DNA of 64,000 nt from Kitasatospora fiedleri (GCF_948472415.1 NZ_OX419519.1:4340001-4404000), one strand, 5' to 3'. Counted from the stretch's first letter, positions 53,801 to 61,551 are shown. A program made the numbers and translations. Notes: generated by a model from the letters alone, not told the origin.

Positions 53801-54141
53801 TCCGCGAACTGCTGCCCGGCTGCCCCGCCGTCTACGAGGAGCACGAGGAACTCCTGGTCGTCGGCCCGGACGGCGAGGAGGCCCGCGTCGCCTGGCGCTG
53901 GGACACCGCCGCGACCGCCCCCGAACTGCCCTACGACCCCGAGGACGCCGAAGCCGCCGACGAGGACGACGAGTTCGACGTCCCGCCCGTCTCCGGCCTG
54001 CTGCACGCCGCCACCCCCGAGGGCCTCGCCGCCGGCCTGGCCTGGTCCGTCCACCAGTGGCACCGCCGCTTCGAGGTCCTGGCCGCCCTCACCGAACCCG
54101 ACCGGGCGTACGAGCTGCTGGCGGCCCGCGACTACGAGTAG
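50854..54141 (+). CDS. sacsin-like HATPase (HSP90-type ATP-binding) protein
   Basis: A 1095-residue protein. The N-terminal domain is a Bergerat ATP-binding fold: VVELAQNAADAAARAG (N-box), DGVLAAANTGAPLD, then GRFGVGFAAVLA (glycine lid) near 135. The remainder is a long acidic array of repeats (LLDLRLAHPDAAHPLLAKL and so on) with no second known domain, ending in SVHQWHRRFEVLAALTEPDR. The layout resembles bacterial sacsin-like chaperones. Start GTG 50854 follows AAGGGCGG; ATG 50812 is the alternative. Long antisense open frames over this gene are codon-bias shadows. Confidence 0.87.
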   Translation: MESRIIGSAASPEESDVFDTARLRHTVLAAWTAAPARFREDANAEEELALGGYRDRLVVELAQNAADAAARAGVTGRLRLTLRDGVLAAANTGAPLDAAAVESLSTLRASAKRGDEREVVGRFGVGFAAVLAVSDEPAVLGHPGGVRWSLTDARALVAAIPQLTEELTRREGHLPVLRVPFAAEGEPPAGYDTVVVLPLRDAAAEDLTRRLLAGIDDALLLTLPGLAEVVVDTAEGVRTLTRTEHPPHPEQLPAVTVTDGERSTTWQTVSAAGTAAPELLADRTTEERARPYWTLTWAVPVDERGRPQRPRTAAVVHAPTPSDEPLGLPALLIASYPLDPTRRHVAPGPLTDFLTERAADAYAELLRARGADPGSLDLVPAPLGQGALDSALRTAVLERLPETPFLPHPPGTEAGTPALRPRDAVLLEGADHEVVEALAPIFPGLLPAGLERRTELRTLRVRRVPLAEVVDQLGGLEREPSWWRGLYAALAGADPESLGALPVPLADGRTVTGPRRVLLPSDAADWAGYEGYPGALAEALDLLDLRLAHPDAAHPLLAKLGAGTATPAGVLDTPEVRAAVARSLEVGEDDYDAAVDLADAVLALVRAAAPAPGEHPWLARLALPDDEGELARAGELLLPESPLARLVDEDEAAFVDEDLLERWGPEVLAAAGALTAFALVRAEDVVLDPDDLERLDPTAPADRAAGGRPTGLIDEAPDGLAEWCEDALEALHADDAGELGVPPVAAELLAVRDLDLVADDAWPEALALLARPPYRDAVVAPVRTLLPDGSYTDLPPYTAWWLRDHPVLDGREPAGLRAAGADPLLRGLYDEARTTLDPQFLHALGVRTTLNALLAEPHGPDELIDRLTDPLSEVSHRQLHGIYSLLAALPAERVEPLDVVRALAPLDDATGRRDDRTVIVDAATAVVADAPDLVELLHDHAVLPVHPLLAPALAERLHVSLASEVAGGRVLSEGTLHRVPAVVRELLPGCPAVYEEHEELLVVGPDGEEARVAWRWDTAATAPELPYDPEDAEAADEDDEFDVPPVSGLLHAATPEGLAAGLAWSVHQWHRRFEVLAALTEPDRAYELLAARDYE

Positions 54142-54179
54142 CCGTCCGGGGCCGGGGCCCGCCGTTCCCCGCCGGCCGC

Positions 54180-56651
54180 TCAGGGGTTCTTCTCGGCGAA
54201 GACCCGGGCGCTGATCTCCAGCAGGCCGCCCGCGATCAGGGCGATCGCCACGCCGGTCAGCGGGTCGCGCCAGCCGACCAGGTGGAGCTGGAAGAAGTCG
54301 GCGAGCCACGGCACCACCAGGACCAGCGCGAAGGCGCCGGACATGGTGCCGATCAGCAGCAGGCGCCACCAGGTGTAGGGGCGGGCGACGATGGCGAGCA
54401 CCCAGACGGCCACGATGAAGAGGGTGAGCGTGGCGACCGAGGTGTCGGCCTTCAGGGTGGTCTCGTCGTCGCCGCGGGCCAGCGCGTAGGCGGTGAAGGT
54501 CGCCGCGCCGCAGACGATCCCGCCGGGGACGGCCAGCCGCAGGACCCGGCGGACGAAGCCGGTGCGGGCGCGCTCGTTGTTGGGGGCGAGGGCCAGGAAG
54601 AACGCCGGGATGCCGATGGTCAGCGAGGACAGCACCGTCGAGTGCCGGGGCAGGAACGGGTACGGGACCTGGGTGACCACCACCAGCAGGGCCAGCAGCA
54701 CCGAGTAGACGGTCTTGACCAGGAACAGCCCGGCGACCCGCTCGATGTTGCCGATCACCCGGCGGCCCTCGGCGACCACCGAGGGCAGGGTGGCGAAGCG
54801 GTCGTCGAGCAGGACGATCTGGGCGACGGCCCGGGTGGCGTCCGAGCCGGTGCCCATCGCGACGCCGATGTCGGCGTCCTTGAGGGCGAGGACGTCGTTG
54901 ACGCCGTCGCCGGTCATCGCGACGGTGTGGCCCTTGGACTGCAGGGCGCCGACCAGGGCGCGCTTCTGCTGCGGGGTGACCCGGCCGAAGACGGCGGTGC
55001 GGTCGGCGGCCTCGGCCAGCTCGGCGGGGTCGGTGGGCAGGGTGCGGGCGTCGGTCGCGGTCTCGGCGCCGGGCAGGCCGAGGTGGGCGGCGACGGCGCC
55101 CACCGAGACGGCGCTGTCGCCGGAGATGACCTTGGCCCGGACGTCCTGGGAGCGGAAGTAGCGCAGGGTGTCCGCGGCGTCCTCGCGCAGCCGCTGCTGG
55201 AGCACCAGCAGGGCGAGCGGTCGCAGCTCGGCGGCCGGGTCGGGGTCGTCCAGCGGCAGCGGGCTGCGGCCCAGCAGCAGGACGCGCAGGCCCTTCGCAC
55301 CCAGCTCGTCGACCTCGGCGAGCGCGTCCGAACCGGCCGGGAGCAGCACGTCCGGGGCGCCGAGCAGCCAGCTGCCCTCGGTGCCGCCCGGTTCGAGCAG
55401 CTGGACGCCGCTCCACTTGCGGGCGGAGGAGAACGGGATCGCCTCCAGCACCCGCCAGCGGCCCTCCGGCGGCGGCCCGTACGCGTCGATGACGGCCCGC
55501 ATGCTGGGGTTGGGGCGGGTGTCGGCGGCGCCGATCGCGCCGAGCGCCTCGGCCAGCACCGCCGGGTCGGCCTGCGGGGCCTGCCGGGGGGTGGCCAGCG
55601 GGCGGAGGTCGACCAGGTCCATGCCGCCCTCGGTGAGGGTGCCGGTCTTGTCCAGGCAGACGGTGTCGACCCGGGCCAGCCCCTCGATCGCGGGCAGCTC
55701 CTGGACCAGGCACTGCTTGCGGCCGAGCCGGACCACCCCGATCGCGAAGGCCACCGAGGTGAGCAGCACCAGGCCCTCGGGCACCATCGGCACGATGCCG
55801 GCCACCATCCGGCGGACGGCCTCCTTCCAGTCGTTGCGCTCCACCGCGAGCTGGCTGATCACCAGGCCGAGCGCGGTGGGGATCAGCAGGTAGGTGATGA
55901 ACCGCAGGATTCGGTCGATGCCGGTGCGCAGCTCGGACTTGACCAGGGTGAACCTGCTGGCCTCCTCGGCGAGCCTGGCGGCGTAGGCGTCCCGGCCGAC
56001 CTTGGTGGCGGTGAACGCGCCCGCGCCGGCCACCACGAAGGAACCGGACATCACGCGGTCGCCGGGGTGCTTGAGGACGGGGTCGGGCTCGCCGGTCAGC
56101 AGCGACTCGTCGATCTCCAGGCCGTCCGCCTCGGTGACGGTGCCGTCCACCACGGCCTTGTCGCCGATGCCGAGCAGCACGGTGTCGTCCAGCACGACCT
56201 CGCCGGTGCCGACCTGCACGGCGGCCCCGTCCCGGCGGACCTGGGGGCGGGCCTCGCCGATCAGCGCCAGGCTGTCCAGGGTCTTCTTGGCGCGGGTCTC
56301 CTGGATGATGCCGATCGCCGTGTTGGCCACGATGACCAGGCCGAACAGGCCGTCCTGGATCGGTCCGACGACCAGGATGATGCCGAACATCACCCCGATG
56401 AGCGCGTTGAACCGGGTGAACACGTTGGCCCGGACGATCTCCCGCACCGACCGGCTGGAACGCACCGGGACGTCGTTCACCTGGCCGCGGGCGACCCGCT
56501 CGGCGACCTCGGCCGCGCTCAGCCCGGGCTGGTACGCGCCGCCCGCGCCGGTGGGGTGCGCGCCGGGGGCCGGACCCGGGGCCCGGCCCGGGGCCGGATC
56601 GGGGTCCGGACCGGGGCCGTGCGCGGCGGTGCCTTCCGCTGAGTGCGTCAT
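54180..56651 (-). CDS. cation-translocating P-type ATPase (CtpE-like)
   Basis: An 823-residue pump. DKTGTLTEGGMDLVD carries the phosphorylated Asp, SLLTGEPDP the actuator loop (TGEP rather than TGES), and TGDGVNDVLALKDADIG the hinge. TM4 has PMVPEGLVLLTS, close to the PEGLP of calcium pumps; the fit is to CtpE of mycobacteria, a calcium transporter. No N-terminal heavy-metal domain. The long Pro/Gly-rich first 35 residues are probably disordered. Convergent with the sacsin-like gene. ATG 56651. Ion specificity is inferred. Confidence 0.93.
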   Translation of the reverse strand: MTHSAEGTAAHGPGPDPDPAPGRAPGPAPGAHPTGAGGAYQPGLSAAEVAERVARGQVNDVPVRSSRSVREIVRANVFTRFNALIGVMFGIILVVGPIQDGLFGLVIVANTAIGIIQETRAKKTLDSLALIGEARPQVRRDGAAVQVGTGEVVLDDTVLLGIGDKAVVDGTVTEADGLEIDESLLTGEPDPVLKHPGDRVMSGSFVVAGAGAFTATKVGRDAYAARLAEEASRFTLVKSELRTGIDRILRFITYLLIPTALGLVISQLAVERNDWKEAVRRMVAGIVPMVPEGLVLLTSVAFAIGVVRLGRKQCLVQELPAIEGLARVDTVCLDKTGTLTEGGMDLVDLRPLATPRQAPQADPAVLAEALGAIGAADTRPNPSMRAVIDAYGPPPEGRWRVLEAIPFSSARKWSGVQLLEPGGTEGSWLLGAPDVLLPAGSDALAEVDELGAKGLRVLLLGRSPLPLDDPDPAAELRPLALLVLQQRLREDAADTLRYFRSQDVRAKVISGDSAVSVGAVAAHLGLPGAETATDARTLPTDPAELAEAADRTAVFGRVTPQQKRALVGALQSKGHTVAMTGDGVNDVLALKDADIGVAMGTGSDATRAVAQIVLLDDRFATLPSVVAEGRRVIGNIERVAGLFLVKTVYSVLLALLVVVTQVPYPFLPRHSTVLSSLTIGIPAFFLALAPNNERARTGFVRRVLRLAVPGGIVCGAATFTAYALARGDDETTLKADTSVATLTLFIVAVWVLAIVARPYTWWRLLLIGTMSGAFALVLVVPWLADFFQLHLVGWRDPLTGVAIALIAGGLLEISARVFAEKNP

Positions 56652-56735
56652 GGCACCGACTCTAGGTGGGCGGTTTGTCCGGTGCGTCCCGCCTCGGGGC
56701 GGTTTCGGGCCGGACGGGTGGCGCGGGCCGGGGCC

Positions 56736-57071
56736 TCAGCGGGCGGTTCCGGTGCCGCTCCCGGTGCCCGTGCCGTTGTCGCTGCCGCTGTCGCCGCCGG
56801 TTCCGGCCTCGGCCGCCTCGGCCGCCTCGGCGGCGCGGGCGCGGCGGATCGCGGCGCGGCGGGCGGTGCAGTACTTGAGGCCGATCAGGCCGAGCAGGCC
56901 GCCGGACAGGCAGATCCACGGCCAGGTGCCGTGGCCGTGGTCGGACAGCCGGGCCTGGAACGGCACCAGCACCACGAAGCCGGCGAACCACAGCGCCGTG
57001 CCGGTGCCGACGATGGCGACGTCGTTCCCCTCGAGGGGCGGGGGAGCGGAGCGCAGCGCGGTCTTGGGCAT
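56736..57071 (-). CDS. DUF2530 membrane protein
   Basis: A 111-residue protein from ATG 57071, MPKTALRSAPPPLEGNDVAI with two membrane helices (GTGTALWFAGFVVLVPFQ, WPWICLSGGLLGLIGLKYC) and a basic, then Gly/Thr/Ser repeat-rich tail. Matches DUF2530. Divergent from the NCS2 permease, as in S. coelicolor. The upstream end of the frame (to 57236) is not protein-like. Confidence 0.88.
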   Translation of the reverse strand: MPKTALRSAPPPLEGNDVAIVGTGTALWFAGFVVLVPFQARLSDHGHGTWPWICLSGGLLGLIGLKYCTARRAAIRRARAAEAAEAAEAGTGGDSGSDNGTGTGSGTGTAR

Positions 57072-57177
57072 GGGCCCTAGCCTACGGGGCGGGCCCGGCG
57101 CTCCGGGAGAGGCGGTCCGGTCTGCCGCCGCCACCCGGAGTCGTCCGAACGTGATCGAGCGTGACCGTAATGGCCTC

Positions 57178-57193
57178 GCTCTACGCGCGAAGA
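57178..57193. promoter_or_regulatory. near-palindrome TCTACGCGCGAAGA upstream of the permease
   Basis: TCTACGCGCGAAGA differs by one base from the perfect palindrome TCTACGCGCGTAGA. It sits about 110 bases before the NCS2 permease start, between divergent genes, so a dimeric regulator site is likely. The regulator is not identified. Confidence 0.45.
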
Positions 57194-57289
57194 TGGCGCG
57201 TGCACGACCGGCGTCGACATACTGAAATGCCCCCACCCTGGCTTCCCCCCCCTGGCCTCCCCGGCCTCTCCCGATCGAGGACCCCCGAC

Positions 57290-58753
57290 ATGTCTCCGCA
57301 GGCCCAGTCGACCACCGCGTCGCCCGAGCCCTCCCAGAACCCGCCGCAGCCCCCGTCCGGCGCCCTGGACCGCTTCTTCAAGATCTCGCAGCGGGGCTCC
57401 ACCCTGCCCCGCGAGATCCGCGGTGGTGTCGCCACCTTCTTCACGATGGCGTACATCCTGGTGCTCAACCCGATCATCCTGGCCTCGGCCACGGACATGA
57501 ACGGCACCCACCTCAACGGCGGCCAGCTGGTCACCGCGACCGCGCTCACCGCCGGTCTGACCACCCTGCTGATGGGCGTCATCGGCAACGTCCCGATCGG
57601 CCTCGCCGCCGGCCTGGGCGTCAACACCATCGTGGCGCTCCAGCTCGCCCCCCAGATGACCTGGCCGGACGCGATGGGCATGGTCGTCCTGGCCGGCTTC
57701 GCGATCATGCTGCTGGTCGCCACCGGCCTGCGCGAGCGGGTCATGAACGCCGTCCCGCTCGGCCTGCGCAAGGCCATCGCGATCGGCATCGGCCTGTTCA
57801 TCACCCTGGTCGGCCTGGTCGACTCCGGCTTCGTCTCCCGCATCCCGGACGCCGCCCACACCACCGTCCCGCTCCAGCTCGGCATCGGCGGCCACCTGCA
57901 CGGCTGGCCCGTGCTGATCTTCATCCTCGGCCTGCTGCTCACCATGGCCCTGGTCATCCGCAAGGTGCCCGGCGCGATCCTGATCTCGATCGCCGTGATG
58001 ACCGCCCTCGCGGTGATCATCCAGCAGTTCGCCGACCTCTCCGCCGAGACCTGGGGCCTCACCGTCCCCGCCTGGCCCGGCAACCCGGTCGCCACCCCCG
58101 ACTTCGGCCTGGTCGGCCACTTCAGCCTGTTCGGCGGCTTCCAGCACGTCAGCGTCCTGACCGGCATCCTGTTCGTCTTCACCGTGCTGATGAGCTGCTT
58201 CTTCGACGCGATGGGCACCATCCTCGGCGTCGCCGACGAGGCCCACCTGCTCGACGAGAAGGGCGACCTCCCGGGCATCAACAAGATCCTGATGGTCGAC
58301 GGCATCGCCACCGCCGCGGGCGGCGCGACCTCCTCCTCCGCCAACACCTGCTTCGTCGAGTCCACCGCCGGCGTCGGCGAGGGCGCCCGCACCGGCTTCG
58401 CCTCGATCGTCACCGGCGCGCTCTTCCTGCTCGCCCTCTTCCTCACCCCCCTGGCGACCATGGTCCCCGCCCAGGCCGCCACCCCCGCCCTGGTTACCGT
58501 CGGCTTCCTGATCCTGGCGAACTCCATCAAGGAGATCGACTGGTCCGACTTCACCATCGCGATGCCGGCCTTCCTGACCATCGTGATGATGCCGTTCACC
58601 TACTCCATCACCAACGGCATCGGCTTCGGCTTCATCACCTTCTGCCTCCTGCGCGTCGTCGCCGGCCGCGCCCGCACCGTCCCGATCGCGATGTACGGCG
58701 TCGCCGCCGTCTTCGCCTTCTACTACCTGATGCCGGCCCTCGGCCTGCTCTGA
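57290..58753 (+). CDS. NCS2 family purine permease
   Basis: A 487-residue permease of the guanine/hypoxanthine/xanthine (PbuG/AzgA-like) group. FFTMAYILVLNPIIL near the N-terminus, GLGVNTIVALQ (the N-terminal discontinuous helix), FDAMGTILGVADEAH and SSSANTCFVESTAGVGEGARTG are the family signatures; the last binds the base. About 14 membrane segments. Start ATG 57290 with CGAGGA upstream; a frame open to 57161 is not used. The 3-prime end is the parent of a decayed copy at 59523-59583. Confidence 0.94.
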   Translation: MSPQAQSTTASPEPSQNPPQPPSGALDRFFKISQRGSTLPREIRGGVATFFTMAYILVLNPIILASATDMNGTHLNGGQLVTATALTAGLTTLLMGVIGNVPIGLAAGLGVNTIVALQLAPQMTWPDAMGMVVLAGFAIMLLVATGLRERVMNAVPLGLRKAIAIGIGLFITLVGLVDSGFVSRIPDAAHTTVPLQLGIGGHLHGWPVLIFILGLLLTMALVIRKVPGAILISIAVMTALAVIIQQFADLSAETWGLTVPAWPGNPVATPDFGLVGHFSLFGGFQHVSVLTGILFVFTVLMSCFFDAMGTILGVADEAHLLDEKGDLPGINKILMVDGIATAAGGATSSSANTCFVESTAGVGEGARTGFASIVTGALFLLALFLTPLATMVPAQAATPALVTVGFLILANSIKEIDWSDFTIAMPAFLTIVMMPFTYSITNGIGFGFITFCLLRVVAGRARTVPIAMYGVAAVFAFYYLMPALGLL

Positions 58754-58768
58754 CGCCGCCCGGCCCCA

Positions 58769-58805
58769 CGACGGCCCTCCCCCGCGCCGCGGGGGAGGGC
58801 CGTCG
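58769..58805 (+). terminator. hairpin terminator after the permease
   Basis: CGACGGCCCTCCCCC pairs with GGGGGAGGGCCGTCG around a short GCGCCGC loop (58769-58805), 16 bases past the stop. Confidence 0.88.
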
Positions 58806-58874
58806 GGCTGTTCGGTATCGGGCGAGGGGTGATCTCGACATCATGGGGGTCCGCCGGCTGACGGAAGGACGACC

Positions 58875-59075
58875 ATGACGCGTACGGTCATCGACCTCGA
58901 CGACGACCTGCTCGCGGAAGCCCAGCGGCTCTTCGGGACCTCCACCAAGGTCGCCACGGTGAACGCCGCCCTGCTCGAAGCGGTCAAGCTCGCCCGCCGG
59001 ACAGAGTTCGCGGACGCCGTGGCCAGCGGGGAGTTCGACCTCCTCGTCGAGCCCGGTGACCGGGCGGTGGCGTGA
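58875..59075 (+). CDS. vapB: type II antitoxin, VapB family (ribbon-helix-helix)
   Basis: A 66-residue protein whose N-terminus TRTVIDLDDDLLAEA and GTSTKVATVNAALLEAV form a ribbon-helix-helix DNA-binding domain; the acidic C-terminus FDLLVEPGD would wrap the toxin. ATG 58875 with GGAAGGAC upstream. It overlaps the toxin start by 4 bases (GTGA), the usual coupling. Neutralises and autoregulates the PIN toxin. Confidence 0.92.
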   Translation: MTRTVIDLDDDLLAEAQRLFGTSTKVATVNAALLEAVKLARRTEFADAVASGEFDLLVEPGDRAVA

Positions 59076-59491
59076 GCCGGGAGCACTTCCTGATCGACAA
59101 GTCGGCCCTGGCGCGGTGGGGCAAGGCAGCCGTCCGCCCGGTGCTCGACGACCTCTCCCAGCGGGCCCTGCTCGCCGTCAGCCCGACGGTGGAGATGGAG
59201 GTGCTGTTCAGCGCCCGCACCCCGGCCGAGGCCGAGCGGCTGCGCCACCTGCTCCGCGGCTTCGACTACCTGCCGTGCCCCGACGAGGTGTGGGGCCGGG
59301 CGAAGCAAGTGCAGCAGCAGGCGTTGTTCCGCGGGAACCACCGGGCGCTGTCGATGGCGGACCTGCTCATCGCGGCCACGGCGGAGCGGCACGGCGTCAG
59401 CGTCCTGCACTACGACGGCGACTACGACACGATCTCGGCCATCACCGGGCAGCCCACCCGCTGGGTCGTACCGGCGGGGACGGCCGACTGA
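59072..59491 (+). CDS. vapC: type II toxin, VapC family PIN RNase
   Basis: A 139-residue PIN-domain nuclease. Acidic residues of the active site: Asp9 in FLIDKSAL, Glu43 in TVEMEVLF, Asp in SMADLLIAA (about 97) and Asp in LHYDGDYD (about 115). Complete, so probably active on a tRNA or rRNA loop. Starts at GTG 59072, coupled to vapB. Accessory cargo: the S. coelicolor region I recall has no such pair between permease and MarR gene. Confidence 0.93.
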   Translation: MSREHFLIDKSALARWGKAAVRPVLDDLSQRALLAVSPTVEMEVLFSARTPAEAERLRHLLRGFDYLPCPDEVWGRAKQVQQQALFRGNHRALSMADLLIAATAERHGVSVLHYDGDYDTISAITGQPTRWVVPAGTAD

Positions 59492-59522
59492 TTCCCTGCC
59501 CGAGCGGCTGACGCCCTCCCCC

Positions 59523-59583
59523 GCCAACGGCATCGGCCCCGCCTCCTGCACGCCGTCGCGGGCCGCGCCCGCAAAGTCCCGGT
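59523..59583 (+). pseudogene. decayed fragment of an NCS2 permease 3-prime end
   Basis: CCAACGGCATCGGC then GCCTCCTGC-CG-CGTCGC-GGCCGCGCCCGC then GTCCCGGT aligns with the permease at 58611-58687 over about 60 bases with one 18-base gap (coding TNGIG and LLRVVAGRARTVPI there). It lies just after vapC and directly before the NUDIX gene, so it marks the former end of a second permease or a duplication. Confidence 0.6.
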
Positions 59584-59588
59584 CCGGT

Positions 59589-60029
59589 TCACCAGGAGTC
59601 GAGCGAGACGCCGGGGCCGTTCCGGAGGTAGCGGTGGAGGGCCGCCCCCGTGGTGGGGACGAACTCCTGCGGGAGGGCTTCGGTGCTCACCCAGGCGACC
59701 TCCGAGTGCTTCTCGGGCTCTCCGTTGTGGAGGCTGCCGGACCATTCGTGCGCGGCGAACACCACGGTCAGGAAGCCGTTGGGGGCCTCGACGCCCCGTG
59801 CTCCGCGGATGACGTGCACCAGGTTCAGGGCGTCGGGCGACACGACGAGTCCGGTCTCTTCGGCGAGTTCGCGCACGGCGGTCCGGGTGATCGGCTCGCC
59901 CGGCTCGTTCTTGCCGACGGGGAGGTCCCACATGCCCTGGGCGAACTTGGCCTTCGGGCCGCGCCGGAGGAGGACCACTCGTCGGGCCTCGCGGTCGTGG
60001 ACGATCACCGCGGCGACCAGCAGTGTCAT
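59589..60029 (-). CDS. NUDIX hydrolase 1
   Basis: A 146-residue pyrophosphohydrolase. The Nudix box is PVGKNEPGEPITRTAVRELAEETGL (G-x5-E-x7-REUxEExGU satisfied), with EKHSEVAWVSTEALPQEF after it. It hydrolyses nucleoside-diphosphate-linked substrates, identity unknown. ATG 60029 gives MTLLVAAVIVHDRE, a natural opening; ATG 60107 would add 26 disordered residues. It lies 131 bases behind NUDIX 2 on the same strand. Confidence 0.9.
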   Translation of the reverse strand: MTLLVAAVIVHDREARRVVLLRRGPKAKFAQGMWDLPVGKNEPGEPITRTAVRELAEETGLVVSPDALNLVHVIRGARGVEAPNGFLTVVFAAHEWSGSLHNGEPEKHSEVAWVSTEALPQEFVPTTGAALHRYLRNGPGVSLDSW

Positions 60030-60159
60030 CGACTCGGTGGCGGGCTTGAGCGCGACGGACTGATCGGTGCTTGTCCGGTCCGCGGGTTCGGTTCCTTCCG
60101 GCGGCATGGCTGGCGGCCGGGCCGTTCCCTGCGGTCGGTTCGGCGCTGGTGGGCGGGGG

Positions 60160-60627
60160 TCAGCGGACCGCCGGGCCTCGTCCGGAGCGCCAGTCGGCGA
60201 GGCGTTTGCGGATGCTGGGGACCATGGGCAGGGCGTCCGTGTCGGCGGGGTCGAACCAGGCGACCTCGGAGGACTCGTCCGAGGTGCGGAGGTCGCCGCC
60301 GACCGGGCGGGCCAGCAGGCAGACGGAGAACTCCTGGCGCACCTCGCCGTCGTCGTAGGCGAAGACGTGGCCCGGGTTGGTGTACGTGCCCACGATGCCG
60401 GTGATCTCGACCCGGATGCCGGTCTCCTCGAAGGTCTCCCGGATGCCGCAGCCCGCCAGCGACTCGCCCAGTTCCATCCGGCCACCGGGCAGCGCCCACA
60501 TCCCGTTGTCGACGCGCCGCTGGAGCAGGACGCGGCCAGCGTCGTCCACGACCACCACCGAGGCGGCCGGGACGAGGCTGTTGGCCTTCGGCGCGCGCGG
60601 GTCGTCCTCGTAGTCACGCCTGGCCAC
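60160..60627 (-). CDS. NUDIX hydrolase 2, coupled to the HTH-DUF5919 regulator
   Basis: A 155-residue NUDIX protein: SVVVVDDAGRVLLQRRVDNGMW, Nudix box GGRMELGESLAGCGIRETFEETG intact, and ESSEVAWFDPADTDAL. GTG 60627 is chosen because GGAGG lies eight bases upstream; this start overlaps the stop of the regulator by 14 bases, so the two are co-translated. Substrate could be a modified nucleotide or an ADP-ribose compound; not decided by the sequence. Confidence 0.9.
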   Translation of the reverse strand: MARRDYEDDPRAPKANSLVPAASVVVVDDAGRVLLQRRVDNGMWALPGGRMELGESLAGCGIRETFEETGIRVEITGIVGTYTNPGHVFAYDDGEVRQEFSVCLLARPVGGDLRTSDESSEVAWFDPADTDALPMVPSIRKRLADWRSGRGPAVR

Positions 60628-61375
60628 GCGGTGCCTCCTCCCAGATGTCGCGCCCACGGCCCCAGAGTTCCTCCACGTGCTCGGCGAACCGGTCGAACAT
60701 GCCGTCGTCCTGCGCGCGCCGGAGGTGCATCATCGGTGAATCGTGACCGACCCGGCGGGCCAGGATCGGCGTCACGATCATCTCGTCGTCGAAGCGGAAG
60801 ACCGAGAGGCTGACGTGCCCGGTCTCGAAGCGCCCCTCGACGTTCCCGACGTCCCGGAGCCGCTGCAACTCACTCATCGTCACGGCGATACGTGTGGACA
60901 GGGTGAGCGGAACGCCCTCCTCGGCTTCGCGGGCCTGCGTGACCGGGCTGTCCGGATCGCCGATCAGGAACCTAACCCGGCACCCGGCCAGGGCCTTGCG
61001 CCGCAGCGCGCCGGCCAGGTTCGCCTGCTCCAGCCAGAGGAAGTAGTTGGTGTAGCCAGCGAAGACCAGTTCGTGCTGCGCCTTCGTAATGAGTGAGCGC
61101 CAGAGCGACGCGGGTGCCGCCGACCGGTACGGGAAGACCTGGACGACCTCACGGTCCGGTCCGGTTCTGAGCGCCGAACGAACGGCTGTGGGCCACAACG
61201 TAGCTTCCTCCTCTCCCAGCGCTTCGCATGCCGCCCACCTGTGTCGGGCGCGGGGAACGCGGGCCGGGTTGACGATCCATCGGTTGACCGTCTTGCCGTC
61301 GACGCCGCACACCTCTGCGAGCTTCGCTTCGGTCATCTTGGCACTTGCCATCGCATGGCGGAGAGCGTGGTTCAA
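60614..61375 (-). CDS. HTH-DUF5919 regulator, module 2 (TTG start)
   Basis: A 253-residue protein, a paralogue of 34661-35419 over its whole length. N-terminal helix-turn-helix (KLAEVCGVDGKTVNRWI), then REVVQVFPYRSAAP, ELVFAGYTNYFLWLEQANL, GCRVRFLIGDPDSPVT, HVSLSVFRF and ARRVGHDSPMMHLRRAQ, near-identical blocks to module 1. Start TTG 61375 (AAGGGG upstream) again followed by Asn. No TTA codon. It heads an operon with NUDIX 2 and probably NUDIX 1, divergent from two small genes over a region with GAACGTCC repeats. Confidence 0.88.
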   Translation of the reverse strand: MNHALRHAMASAKMTEAKLAEVCGVDGKTVNRWIVNPARVPRARHRWAACEALGEEEATLWPTAVRSALRTGPDREVVQVFPYRSAAPASLWRSLITKAQHELVFAGYTNYFLWLEQANLAGALRRKALAGCRVRFLIGDPDSPVTQAREAEEGVPLTLSTRIAVTMSELQRLRDVGNVEGRFETGHVSLSVFRFDDEMIVTPILARRVGHDSPMMHLRRAQDDGMFDRFAEHVEELWGRGRDIWEEAPRGQA

Positions 61376-61407
61376 AGTTCACCCCTTGAGCCTGTGCGGG
61401 ACGAGAC

Positions 61408-61460
61408 GAAACGTACCGACGGAACGTCCCGAACGTCCCGCGAACGCAGTGGGAACGTCC
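61408..61460. repeat. GAACGTCC repeat array (candidate operator) of module 2
   Basis: GAACGTCC occurs at 61422-61429, 61431-61438 and 61453-61460, with the diverged forms GAAACGTACC (61408-61417) and CGAACGCAGT (61441-61450). The units are roughly 10 bases apart, one helical turn, as in iterated binding sites. It covers the region between the divergent genes, 33 bases from the regulator start. Confidence 0.6.
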
Positions 61461-61551
61461 GGAAAGACGGCAGATCATCTGAGAGTGACGGCGCGTTAAC
61501 CAGAAGTGATCGCCGTTGGCCCATTCACTGTGAGAGACAGGTGAGCGACAA

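Noticed and set aside
50428..55713. A 1761-codon open frame on the minus strand over the sacsin-like gene
   Set aside because: It is a shadow of high-GC codon bias: Gly/Arg/Val-rich, no motif, and it covers a well-supported plus-strand gene and part of the P-type ATPase gene.
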